From Leishmania infantum JPCM5 (Eukaryota; Euglenozoa; Kinetoplastea; Trypanosomatida; Trypanosomatidae), in assembly GCF_000002875.2 (NCBI RefSeq), contig NC_009420.2, positions 804,001 through 868,000 of the forward strand: a stretch of DNA of 64,000 bases, given 5' to 3'. The notes beneath the pieces are model-generated. The model was not told the origin of the DNA. It worked only from the letters and a program-made list of their open reading frames with translations, and did not search any database. The stretch's first letter is position 1. Every line of letters starts with the position of its first letter. Below, piece after piece: positions 42,648 to 51,825 of this stretch. The translations under genes and the position numbers were made by a program.

Positions 42648-43856
42648 GGTTTAACGAAGGAGAAGGCTCTTCCCTCTTCACGCGACGCTGCACCCGCTCT
42701 CGTGTGCTCTCTCCTGCGCTTTCCCACTGCCTGGCAGGTGCGTTTCCCCTGCGTTTTTCGTTTTCGTGTTAGACCTCTTTCACAATGGAAGAAGCCAAGC
42801 ATGCGCTCGCACACGGACACAGACATGCACGCACGTGCGCGCGCACTGCTGTCGGCGGCAGGCGCGTTCTCTCCCACTCTCCCCTTTAGATACTGAGCTG
42901 GATTAATTTCTGCTTCTTGTTTGTTTATCATTGTTAGGGCGATATCGTTGTCGTGAATGCGTGCGTGCGCGATGGTGTTTGATGAACCGCGAACGCTCTT
43001 TTCTGCACTTCCACGCCCCACTCACCCCTTTTTTTGTGTGGGCGTTGCTTCAGTGTGTGGTCTCTTCCATGACAGGTGTGGGGCAGCACCCTCGTGAGTG
43101 CGTGTGCCGCCTCAGCCAGTCGGGCTCCATCAGTGCCCCTGTTCTCCTCCCCTCTCTCTCGTTGCCAGTGCTTGCCAGTTTCTTCCCTGGCTTCCCTGTA
43201 CATTAGACGTACTGTGTATTCTCTCAATGTCGACGCTCGCAATCAGTGTCGTCGTCCCCCACCCCAACCCCCTCACCTTAATCCGTCATGGATTGACTTT
43301 GAGTTCCAGTGGTGTGCCTGCCCCCCCCCCTCCCCCCTAGTGGGGTGCTGATTGCATTCGGGAAGACTTGCACATGATGAGCGAAAAGAGAACAAACCAC
43401 AAGTGCCCATGAAGATGCGCCTCCTCTCCAGTGGAAGGCGGAAGAGGACGGAACGGCATCGAGTGCGATCCCACGCGTGTACAAGCGCATTCATCTGCGG
43501 CAGGCACGGTAACACTCGCGCCGAGCGTGCGTAAAGGCCGCAGCTGCCCTGTGCCGCCTGCTGGCCACGCGCACATCGTTGATCTGAAGAAGCCCATGCT
43601 CGAAAAAAAAATGATTGGCCCTTTCTCTTTTTGGTTCTCTGTCATCGCTCCATAACTCTTCTGTCCTCTCACCGCTTGCTGCATCACTCTCTCGCCTCTT
43701 TTATCCCCCCTCCCCCCCACACACACACACGCGCACACGCACCGACTCGCCCACGGTGCAGCTCATATACGCAGAACAGTAGGCGCTCACGCAAAACGTG
43801 CATCCAGCCCATCTCGCTCCGCGCCTTTCCGATCTTTCACCTCACGGATCGCATCC
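42648..43856 (+). other. Intergenic spacer upstream of the DEAD-box helicase
   Basis: No gene seen. Pyrimidine runs at 43139-43200 and 43320-43338 (C-run) and a CT-to-CA tract at 43690-43740. Possible acceptor AGs lie at about 43760-43792. Confidence 0.6.
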
Positions 43857-45572
43857 ATGGCAGAGCGTAACTACAGCCCCTTTTCTGGGTTTTCCATCAC
43901 TTCCCGCGGTGGTAGTGGTGCCCATCGCAAGGGCAGTTCGGAGGGAATGGGTAGCAAACTGGCGCCTGTGAACTGGTCGACCAAGAGCCTCGTCCCGGGC
44001 AAGTGGAAGGTTGTCGACGCCAGCGCGATCCGTAAGGCTGCCAGCGTGAAAGATGACCACAGCGCCAGCAAGGTGAAGCACCTCAGCGATGTCGAGGCGG
44101 AAGAGTGGCGTCAGGCCAATTCCATCACAGTTTCCGACTCCGACCAGTGCCCGAACCCAATCACCGAGTTCGACATGCTCACCGCCGTGCCGCAGTACCT
44201 GAAGGCGAAGCTTCTGGAGCAGGGTTTCAAGGCCCCCACTCCGATTCAGGCGCAGTCTTGGTCGATCGTTCTGTCGGGACGCGACCTCGTCGGCGTGGCC
44301 AAGACCGGCTCCGGCAAGACCTTGGCGTTCATTGTACCAGCCTTGGCTCACATCGCGCTGCAGGAGCCGCTGAAGGTGGGGGACGGCCCAATGGTCATTG
44401 TCCTCGCGCCTACCCGCGAACTGGCCCAGCAGATCGAGCAGGAGGCGATCAAGGTGCTGCCGCAAAGCATTCGGTGCGGCTGCATTTACGGCGGTGCGCC
44501 GAAGGGCCCGCAGCTCGGCCTGCTTCGCCAGGGTGTGCACATCCTCGTGGCCACCCCAGGCCGCTTGATCGATTTCATGGAAATCAAGCGTGTGAACTTG
44601 TTGCGTGTAACGTACCTGGTGCTGGATGAGGCGGATCGCATGCTGGACATGGGCTTTGAGCCGCAGGTGCGCGCCATCTGCGGTCAAATTCGCCCTGACC
44701 GGCAAACGCTCATGTTTTCGGCTACGTGGCCGCGCGACATCCAGAACCTCGCCGCCAGCTTCCAGAAGAACTGGGTGCGCATCAACGTTGGCAGCATGGA
44801 GCTGCTCGCAAACAAGGATGTCACGCAGCATTTCATCTTGACCTCAGAGGCAGCGAAGCTCGATGAGCTGAAGCGGCTGATGGAGCGGCACCGCAATCAG
44901 CGCGTGCTCATCTTCTGCAAGACAAAGAAGACGGCTGACTACCTCGAGTTTCAGCTGAAGCGCAACGGCGTGGATTGCATGGCGATTCACGGCGATAAGG
45001 AGCAGCGTCAGCGTGAGTTTATCCTGGAGCGCTTCCGCAAAGACCCGCGACTGTGTGTGGTGGCCACTGACGTGGCCGCTCGCGGTCTCGACATCAAGGA
45101 GTTGGAGACGGTGGTGAACTATGACTTCCCTATGCAAATCGACGACTATGTTCACCGCATCGGCCGCACGGGCCGCGCCGGGGCTAAGGGTGCGTCCTTT
45201 ACGATGATCACGAAGCACGAGACCCAGCTGAACGCGTCGACGGTGTTCCAGCTGGTAGAGCTGGTAGAGCGCGCGGGGCAGGAGGTGCCTGGGTGGTTGC
45301 GCGAGTGGGCCGAGCAGGGTGGCGGCTATCACGTCCCGAAGCGCAACCGCAACATGATGGGCAGCTTCGGCCGCAGCGGCCCGAGGATGCGCATGCCGGG
45401 CGATAGCCCGGCTGCTGGAGCCGGTAGCAGCGGCGGCCACTTTGGCCTGACGCCACACGCTAAAGGCTCGCCGGCGTTCGGCATGCCGGACAGCGCAATT
45501 CAGAACAAGAAGTTTGACTACAGCAGCGACGACGACGACTCTGCTCGACCGGCCAAGCGCGCGCGCCAATAG
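43857..45572 (+). CDS. DEAD-box ATP-dependent RNA helicase, DBP2/DDX5-like
   Basis: 571 aa from ATG 43857. All core motifs are present: the Q motif with upstream aromatic (GFKAPTPIQAQSW, about 124-136), motif I AKTGSGKT (148-155), PTRELAQQ (motif Ia), TPGR (Ib), DEAD (257-260), SAT (288-290), RGLD (motif V region) and HRIGRTGR (433-440). It should unwind or remodel short RNA duplexes using ATP. Spacing and sequence are closest to the DBP2/DDX5 group, which acts in mRNA and rRNA metabolism; the exact cellular role is not visible. The N-terminal 90 residues contain Ser/Gly-rich and Trp-containing segments (NWSTKSLVPGKWKVVDASA). The C-terminal tail is Gly/Ser/Met-rich and ends in an acidic patch plus a basic PAKRAR motif that could be a nuclear signal. 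Confidence 0.95.
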   Translation: MAERNYSPFSGFSITSRGGSGAHRKGSSEGMGSKLAPVNWSTKSLVPGKWKVVDASAIRKAASVKDDHSASKVKHLSDVEAEEWRQANSITVSDSDQCPNPITEFDMLTAVPQYLKAKLLEQGFKAPTPIQAQSWSIVLSGRDLVGVAKTGSGKTLAFIVPALAHIALQEPLKVGDGPMVIVLAPTRELAQQIEQEAIKVLPQSIRCGCIYGGAPKGPQLGLLRQGVHILVATPGRLIDFMEIKRVNLLRVTYLVLDEADRMLDMGFEPQVRAICGQIRPDRQTLMFSATWPRDIQNLAASFQKNWVRINVGSMELLANKDVTQHFILTSEAAKLDELKRLMERHRNQRVLIFCKTKKTADYLEFQLKRNGVDCMAIHGDKEQRQREFILERFRKDPRLCVVATDVAARGLDIKELETVVNYDFPMQIDDYVHRIGRTGRAGAKGASFTMITKHETQLNASTVFQLVELVERAGQEVPGWLREWAEQGGGYHVPKRNRNMMGSFGRSGPRMRMPGDSPAAGAGSSGGHFGLTPHAKGSPAFGMPDSAIQNKKFDYSSDDDDSARPAKRARQ

Positions 45573-46194
45573 ACGCTTCGGGGGTGAAGCAAAGGTGGAC
45601 GAGGCTTACGAAAGAGCGACGAGAGGGGGAGAGAGCACCACTGAAGATGGCATGATTCCATGAGACCGCAGATCAGCTTGGGCTCATTCTTTACTGTCCT
45701 TCTTTTTCCTTCTGGTCACCCTTTTTCCAGGCTTCACGGCGCGTATCTGTCTGCCCGTGTGTGTGCGTGTGTCTGTCTGTGTTCCTTTCACGTGTGTGCC
45801 TTTCCTCTCTTCTCGCCAAGCGTCTTCGATACGTGTGCCGGCATGCGTGTGCGCATGGGTGGCGATTTCGGTCAAGACGTCTCCCACCTCCTCACCCCCC
45901 TCCCCGCTGTTCTCCTCCCCGTTTTCTAATAACGCTCCAGCTACGTCTAACAAGGTCTGTTTTTTTTTTTTCGTCTAGCTGTTGCCTTCATTGACTTTAA
46001 GTGCGCGTGTCTGTGTGCGTGTTGTAGCCCGCCGCCATCTACGGTGGACTACGGTGTTGTCCGTTCGCCCTCCCCTTCGTCTTTATCTTCTCTGCTCGAG
46101 TGGCCCCCCTTCTCGTTCTCGCCGCTGTTCTCTCCAGCGCTTCCGGACTCTTAGTGCCTCCTTTGTACTCACCACTTCGCCGCAGACTCCGATG
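45573..46194 (+). other. Spacer downstream of the helicase gene
   Basis: No gene seen. TG-rich and T/C-rich sequence with a T-run at 45960-45972; probably helicase 3'UTR and processing signals. Confidence 0.55.
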
Positions 46195-47650
46195 CGGTGG
46201 ATCCTCCAGGGATTAGTGCAACCCCCAGCTCCAGCCAGGTTGCAAGATAGGAACAGTGCTTGTGCACCCTACCCTCGCACGCTCGGCTCCGTCCATCATG
46301 GGGCTGAGGAAGTTCCATGTCGACCCGTACCACGCTCGCCGCATCATGGCTCTCCCACACCATCGCCCCGCCCCCTGTGTTCGCTGCCACACGAACAAGT
46401 CGAAGATGGCCAGGCGCGCATGCCCAGTCTCACAACCATCCGTCCTGGGCCCTCTTCGCCTCATCATGATGGTGGGCCCCCCGAGTGTGCACCGCAACAG
46501 GACGCCGGCACGGCACCACGCCATCTGTGCTCATCACACCACACTCCCCACATCCTCCGCGGGCAAGGATGTCATGCAGGGCACGCTACGATTCACCCTC
46601 TGCAAGTTGGGGCGCTGGACACTCCAGCACGCCAGGCAGCGGGGTGAGCATCCCCCCAAACAAGGCACGCATGCGCCGGTGCGCGGCACTGCGACCAGCA
46701 GCAGCTGTCCGCTGCGCAAGGTAACCTGCTTACGCACGTCCCACCCGCGCTGCAGGGGCTGCCCCCGCGGCGTGTTTAACGCTGCGGACAGTGCCCCTTC
46801 AGGACGACGGGCTGTGAGCTCTGTGTGTGCGCAGGCGCATGTCTCTCGGCGGGCCCCCTCCACTTGACGCGCCCACGCCTTCGAAAGGCCTGCGGATGCA
46901 GGGAAGGGTGGAGTACCCCTGTTGCCGCAGTCTCGTGGCAGCGTCCTAGCTGGCGCAGCACACGCGGGGAAGCGATCCAGACACGCCCCCATGACATCGA
47001 AGGCGATGGAAGGTGAACACAGCAGGCCCCTACCCTCCCCCCACTGGCGGCAACGTTGTGCTGAGGCAGGCCCCAGGATTCACTAGTGTGAGCACTGTAC
47101 AGCACGAGCTACCATGCACAGCCGGCATGGCGTATCACACCCGAGCAAGGCATCCAGAGGTCAGCAGAGCAAGAGGAATAGACGGAAAAGGTGCGAAGAG
47201 ATGCATAGGAATCAACGCCACAGCGCATGCGTGCGAAATGTGCAGCATCTCCTTCATCCGACCGGGTGGACTGATGAGGCGCAGATGCCGGAAGCGCGAC
47301 GAGGGCACGCCACGCGTTGCACCATCGAGACCTCGAGGCTCCCATGTGAAGAGTCCACGCACCACATTCTGGGGTGCCGCGGCTTGAAGCGCCTCAGAGG
47401 GCGGAGCAAGGCATATAGGCAGGGTGTGCAGAGGGCTGCAGCGAGGGCCCTGGCCTGCAGCTGGCCAGCTTCCTTCTCGAGCGTACCCGGCATGCACCTT
47501 CATCAACCCCTACTACTCGCACGGTCGACGCCACCGCCTCCGCCCTCGAGCAGGGCCCTGGAGGCGGCCGGCGTTGGATCAAGGCAAGCAGAGCCCGTAC
47601 AACGCATGGCCCGGATGCGACGGCAGGACGGTTCGTCCTAGACGGCGAGG
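46195..47650 (+). mobile_element. Probable degenerate ingi/L1Tc-type retroposon remnant (DIRE/SIDER1-like)
   Basis: A GC-rich block of about 1.4 kb interrupts the pyrimidine-rich spacer. It is not a gene in any one frame, but pieces in different frames look like a decayed retroposon C-terminus. At 47232-47288 one frame reads CEMCSISFIRPGGLMRRRC, close to a C2H2 zinc finger with the His lost. Upstream in the same frame (about 47110-47160), CTAGMAYHTRARHPE resembles another damaged finger. Other frames give CVRCHTNKSKM (about 46380) and ESTHHILGCRG (about 47350). ingi/L1Tc elements encode C-terminal C2H2-type fingers, and Leishmania genomes keep only degenerate copies (DIREs, SIDERs). The assignment is tentative and the ends approximate. 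Confidence 0.45.
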
Positions 47651-48965
47651 TTGTAGCCGTATTCCTGCAAAGGCAGGTGGGCTGTGGGTGCTTGTGTGTG
47701 TGTGTGTCTACTTGTTGACCTGTTCGTTGGTGGCATGGGCACGCTGTTGTGCGAAAAAAAAAAGCAATTCTTCTCGGCACCGTTTGCGTTCCTATGTGAC
47801 CGCTGGTTTGGTTTTCTCTTCAGTCTCTTCACTTGCCATGGGCTTGCTCAGGCGCCTTGGGCATTTGCGTGAGGGTGTTGCTCCTCGGAAGGGAACATGC
47901 GCTCTAATACGCACTGCGTAGGCGAGATGCACTCCTCAGCATTGCATCACCACCCGCCTACCCATACTGCTGAATGTGCCTGTCCCTCCCTTACCTGTTT
48001 AGGTTCTGTCGTCGTCTCCTCTCCCCGCCCCCCTAAGACACGCGTTGTCAGTCTCTGGCGGTGGATGTCTCCGATGGCAGGCGAAACATTAACTTAGAAA
48101 GAAACGTGTAGAAACGAAACTAGTGATGGGTGCATCCGGCTTTGGAAGTTCGACATTTCGAAGTCAGGGGATACGGAAGATCGCAAGAGTGAGCAACAGC
48201 GAAGCCGGCATGCACACACACTGAGCCTGTGATACGTTGGAGGGGATCTTCACATCCGCATACCTGTGCCGCCGCAGCTACCGTCCCCCACTCGTTTCTC
48301 TACGATGCGGGGAAGCACTGCCACGCTGACGCCGGCCTACGTTGTCACAGCTTCCAGCCTGCCTGCCTGCCTGCCCTATCCTTTTGCACTCTTTCCCATC
48401 CGCTGTCCTGCCTCACGTCACCTCCCCTCCTCCTCTTGCAGTTCTCGATCCTTTTCGGTTCGGCTCCTCGTTCGTGTGCACACCGTCCCTGGCCCTTTCG
48501 CGCTTTCACCCGCAGAGTACTCCCCCCCCCCCTCTTGCCAATTTGGCGGTATGCTTACGAGCGTAAAGGTGCCTTATCGTCTGACGCTCTCGTAGAGACA
48601 GGGGGGACGAAATAGCCAACATACATACGTACCTACGTGTATGTGTGTGGGTGTGTTGGTGTGCATTTCCACCACCACCACCACCCCCTCCCGTCCCTTC
48701 TCCCTACTTCCGCACCGCGACTCCCATTCCCGAACGCCCTCGTAGTAGTCCCACACACGTGCTGCTCCGCTCTACGCAGAGTTCTTGACGCAATACTCAC
48801 GGCACTCAACTCTCTGTTCGTGCTTTCTTCCTCCTCCGCCTTGGATGGCGTATAGCTACAACTTCGGGACTGGCTTGCACCGCTGCATGGTGCATGCTTC
48901 CTGCCTCTCTTTCTCCCTTTCCTCACGCCTCCCCGATTGCAGTGGCGCACACACGCACGCCCATC
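47651..48965 (+). other. Spacer between retroposon remnant and HAD gene
   Basis: No gene seen. It contains a (TG)n tract at 47693-47708, an A-run at 47754-47763, pyrimidine-rich runs at 48340-48540 and the probable acceptor for the HAD gene. Confidence 0.55.
48901..48942 (+). other. Probable spliced-leader acceptor of the HAD gene
   Basis: A nearly pure C/T tract (48901-48938) is followed by GCAG, with AG at 48941-48942. This gives a 23-nt 5'UTR and decides the start at 48966. The upstream in-frame ATG at 48894 would be removed by splicing here. Inferred from the general rule, but the site is one of the clearest in the window. Confidence 0.6.
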
Positions 48966-49964
48966 ATGGGATCTCTTTTTCTGCTGATCGACATCGACAA
49001 CACGCTGTACGAGTACAGTGAAACGGGCTTTCACCATGAGATGCACGATCGCATTTTCGCCTTTGCGCAGCAGAAGGTTGGCTTGACCGCCGAGCAGGCA
49101 GAGCGCCTCTCCCGGAAGTACTGGCTCAACTACGGCCTCTCCCTCTACGGCTACGTAAAGGAGTACAATGTCGACGCGAAGGAATACAGCGACTTTGTGC
49201 ATCAATGCTCGTATGATAAGCTGCACTACAACAAACCGCTCATTGATATGCTGCTGAGCATGCAGTATGCTCCAGAGGATGCGAGGGGGCACGATGAACC
49301 GCGTTCGACGAGCATCGACCACCTCTACTACTTCACAAATGCCAACCATTCGCATGCGCGCAGCGTACTGGACGCGCAAGGGCTGCGTCCCATATTCACC
49401 CGACCACGCCCGGTAGGGTTGCCCGTGAAGGAGAGCCATCCCGTCGGCGAACAGGCTGGCGCCGAGGATCAAGTGGAGTGGCTTGGCTTCTCGTACGAGG
49501 ACCAGTGGCGACTGACGCATCCAGAGATTGCAAACAAGCCAATGCGACGGGCCTACGAGGCGATCTATAAGGTGATTGAAGACCAGGTTGCCGAAGATGC
49601 GGCACTGGTGGCCACCACCACAACAGCGGGCAGCGAGTCCGCCTTTGCGTCTTCCTCGGCATTACGCAACTCAGGCAGCGCGGAGGAGGTGAAGAACAAG
49701 CGAGCCCATCTCCGCCCAGAGAACTTTGTCATGGTGGACGACTCGCTCATGAACATCGATGCACCGCTCGCGCTTGGCTGGAGCGCTGTCTGGTACGCGC
49801 ACGACACGCAGGAGTTGCCGACGGATGCGAAGGACAACGTTAGTGCCCCTCTCTATGCAGCTGCCGTCGCCTCCGGACGACTGCAGGTGATCCGTAACAT
49901 CCTTGAGCTGAGGGCGGCGGTGGAGCGGATTCGCGAGGCCAATAGCCGGAGTACGTCATCGTGA
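48966..49964 (+). CDS. HAD-superfamily hydrolase, pyrimidine 5'-nucleotidase (SDT1/PHM8)-like
   Basis: 332 aa from ATG 48966. HAD motif I is LIDIDNTLYEY, with the nucleophile D9 and the acid D11. A helical cap region follows (about 20-100), with YWLNYGLSLYGYVKEYNV typical of the fungal and plant SDT1-like group. Motif II is FTNANHSHA (123-131). A candidate motif III Lys is K191 in NKPMRRAYEAI. Motif IV is MVDDSLMNIDAPLALGW, with D258 and D259. Family members dephosphorylate UMP/CMP or pyridoxal- and nicotinamide-type phosphates; the substrate is not decided by the sequence. Two inserts, at about 100-115 and 210-245 (Ala/Thr/Ser-rich), make it longer than yeast SDT1. It is predicted soluble and cytosolic. 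Confidence 0.85.
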   Translation: MGSLFLLIDIDNTLYEYSETGFHHEMHDRIFAFAQQKVGLTAEQAERLSRKYWLNYGLSLYGYVKEYNVDAKEYSDFVHQCSYDKLHYNKPLIDMLLSMQYAPEDARGHDEPRSTSIDHLYYFTNANHSHARSVLDAQGLRPIFTRPRPVGLPVKESHPVGEQAGAEDQVEWLGFSYEDQWRLTHPEIANKPMRRAYEAIYKVIEDQVAEDAALVATTTTAGSESAFASSSALRNSGSAEEVKNKRAHLRPENFVMVDDSLMNIDAPLALGWSAVWYAHDTQELPTDAKDNVSAPLYAAAVASGRLQVIRNILELRAAVERIREANSRSTSS

Positions 49965-51018
49965 AGAGGAGTGGGTAACTGCGAAGTGATGGCGAAGAGG
50001 ATGTTGGTGGAAGCTGCGCGGGTGCGCGTCTGTGTGTGTGCGCGCTTGTTGTTGTTTAATTGAAGTGGCGTGCTGCACCCATGCATGCACGCAAATAAGC
50101 ACTCACTAGCTCGCGCGCGGTGGGGGAGCCGTGCTAGTTACGGCCGCTTTTTCCTCCTACCATAGTCGAGGCGGATGTCGCGGCGAGAGTTGTGTCTCTC
50201 GTGGAGTGGAAAGGGCTCGCACCCACGTGTTGGCTGGCTGGCGCTCTCTGCCATATATGCGGGTGCACCTGCGCGCCGGCGCTCGCCCAACAGCCAAAAA
50301 AAAAAACAGGAAAGCATGTAGCAAGGACGAGCACCCGCCGATAGCGGTTCCGCGTGGCAGCGTGGAGAGGAGATGGAAAAAGGGAATGTCTATACACGTG
50401 TAAGTCACTATGGGGTGGCAGCGGCGCGCTGTCGATCATCACAGCCACTGCCCCTTCGACGCCGTCTTTGCTCTCTTCACCATAGTGGCGACATGCTCGT
50501 ATCCACACCACTCATTGATGGCGTGCTCAGCACCATGAGAGAGAGAGAGTGAGCAAGATTCTGCTGCCTTGGCATGAACAGCCAAGATTCTTCAAGGCTT
50601 TCTCAGTGTCTTGATCATCACCCCCTCCACCCGCGCGCGCGTGCCTCGCTCTCTGGCTCGATGCCCGCCCTCTTTTTTTCCCGACCTTTTCCCCGCTCGT
50701 CTTCGTTTGTTTTTTTGTACCGTTGCTTGGGGCTTTATACGTTTGGCGGTTTTCGGTTTCCCCGCCGATGGCAACTACGTTGGCACACACGCATTGCGAG
50801 CCATCATGACAGCATCACGACAGAACGCACGGGCTCACACACATCTACACATCCACACCATACACAGCGACGCGCAAAAGGGTAGCGTTTATTATTATTA
50901 TTTTTTTGCTTCCCCTGTAATTCTCTCCCGCTTTCTCCCTCGGTCTTTGCCGGCCAAGCTGGGTTTAAGGGTGGATGGATATTACAGTGCAACCGAGTCC
51001 ACTCCACAGCGACAGGCA
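49965..51018 (+). other. Intergenic spacer (HAD to p24 gene)
   Basis: No gene seen. It includes an A-run (50296-50307), T-runs (50670-50720) and an ATT-repeat plus T-run at 50888-50908 just before the p24 acceptor region. Confidence 0.6.
50888..50958 (+). other. Probable spliced-leader acceptor of the p24 gene
   Basis: A TTA repeat, T-run and C/T-rich tract (50888-50953) are followed by the first AG at 50957-50958. The resulting 5'UTR would be about 60 nt before the ATG at 51019. Inferred. Confidence 0.5.
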
Positions 51019-51825
51019 ATGATGTCATCATCAAATGGAGGTGCACGGGCGCACTGGAGCCGGCGGGGCATCCCTCAGCTGCTGCTTCTCCTTGTTGGGT
51101 TTGCCGTTGCCCTCCAGGCCGCCACGCCGGCGCAGGCACTCACCTACCACTTCGTCGACAGCAAGCCGTTGTGCTTTTCCGAGATTATTGAGAACGTGCA
51201 GACAAGCCAGATTACTGGCGTGTACGACTGGAAGCCCAGCGCCCACTCGCCCGCCTCACAGGTGCGACTCCGGCTTTCCGCGAAGGACGGCACCGGGAAC
51301 GTGTACTACGATAAGGAGATGATGGAAGGCGAGCACTCCTTCGCTGTACAGCTGAACCCCAATGTCTTGAGTGGGGAGCAGCTCATCTGTTTCACTGCCT
51401 CCTCGAACTTCGTAGCCTCGGAGGAGAAGCCGGTGAAGGTGAGTATCGAGCTGGATCAGGCCCCGAAGAACGAATTCAACGCCGACAAGGTGGTTGTCGA
51501 GACAATACAGAAGCGGCGTCAAATCGACGGCCTCGACGTTTACACGTACCAGGAGGCGGGGGGAGAGCTGAAAGACATCCTGCAGCCGCGCGCCTACCTG
51601 GAAACCATCGATCGAGAGCTGAGTGCGATGGAGCGGCTGCTAGATCAGCTAGTGACGAACTTGGGCACCAGCGTGATGAGGGAGTCTCGCATGCGTGAGA
51701 CTTCGGAGAGCACCTTTACACGCGTGTGGGTGTGTGCGCTGCTGCTTATCGGCATCATCTCTGGTGTCCTCTGGATGCAGTTCCGCTTCCTCAAGTCGAC
51801 GCTTCGAAAGAAGAAGCTTTTGTGA
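51019..51825 (+). CDS. p24 family (emp24/gp25L/TMED) cargo receptor
   Basis: 268 aa; two consecutive ATGs (51019, 51022) can serve as start. The open frame extends upstream but that part is spacer. A signal peptide is visible at about 17-40 (GIPQLLLLLVGFAVALQAAT), with likely cleavage after the AQA near residue 40. The lumenal GOLD domain follows, with its paired cysteines C52 (LCFSEIIENV) and C124 (LICFTASSN). A coiled-coil-like segment comes next (about 200-230, LETIDRELSAMERLLDQLVT). A single membrane span is at about 237-258, and the short cytosolic tail ends -KKKLL. That tail carries a KKxx-type dilysine signal for COPI retrieval. These proteins shuttle cargo between ER and Golgi in COPII/COPI vesicles. 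The length is slightly above the usual 200-230 aa. Confidence 0.93.
   Translation: MMSSSNGGARAHWSRRGIPQLLLLLVGFAVALQAATPAQALTYHFVDSKPLCFSEIIENVQTSQITGVYDWKPSAHSPASQVRLRLSAKDGTGNVYYDKEMMEGEHSFAVQLNPNVLSGEQLICFTASSNFVASEEKPVKVSIELDQAPKNEFNADKVVVETIQKRRQIDGLDVYTYQEAGGELKDILQPRAYLETIDRELSAMERLLDQLVTNLGTSVMRESRMRETSESTFTRVWVCALLLIGIISGVLWMQFRFLKSTLRKKKLL

Noticed and set aside
48121..48200. Possible C/D-box small nucleolar RNA
   Set aside because: A TGATG-like box is present, but no convincing D box or terminal stem at proper spacing was found.
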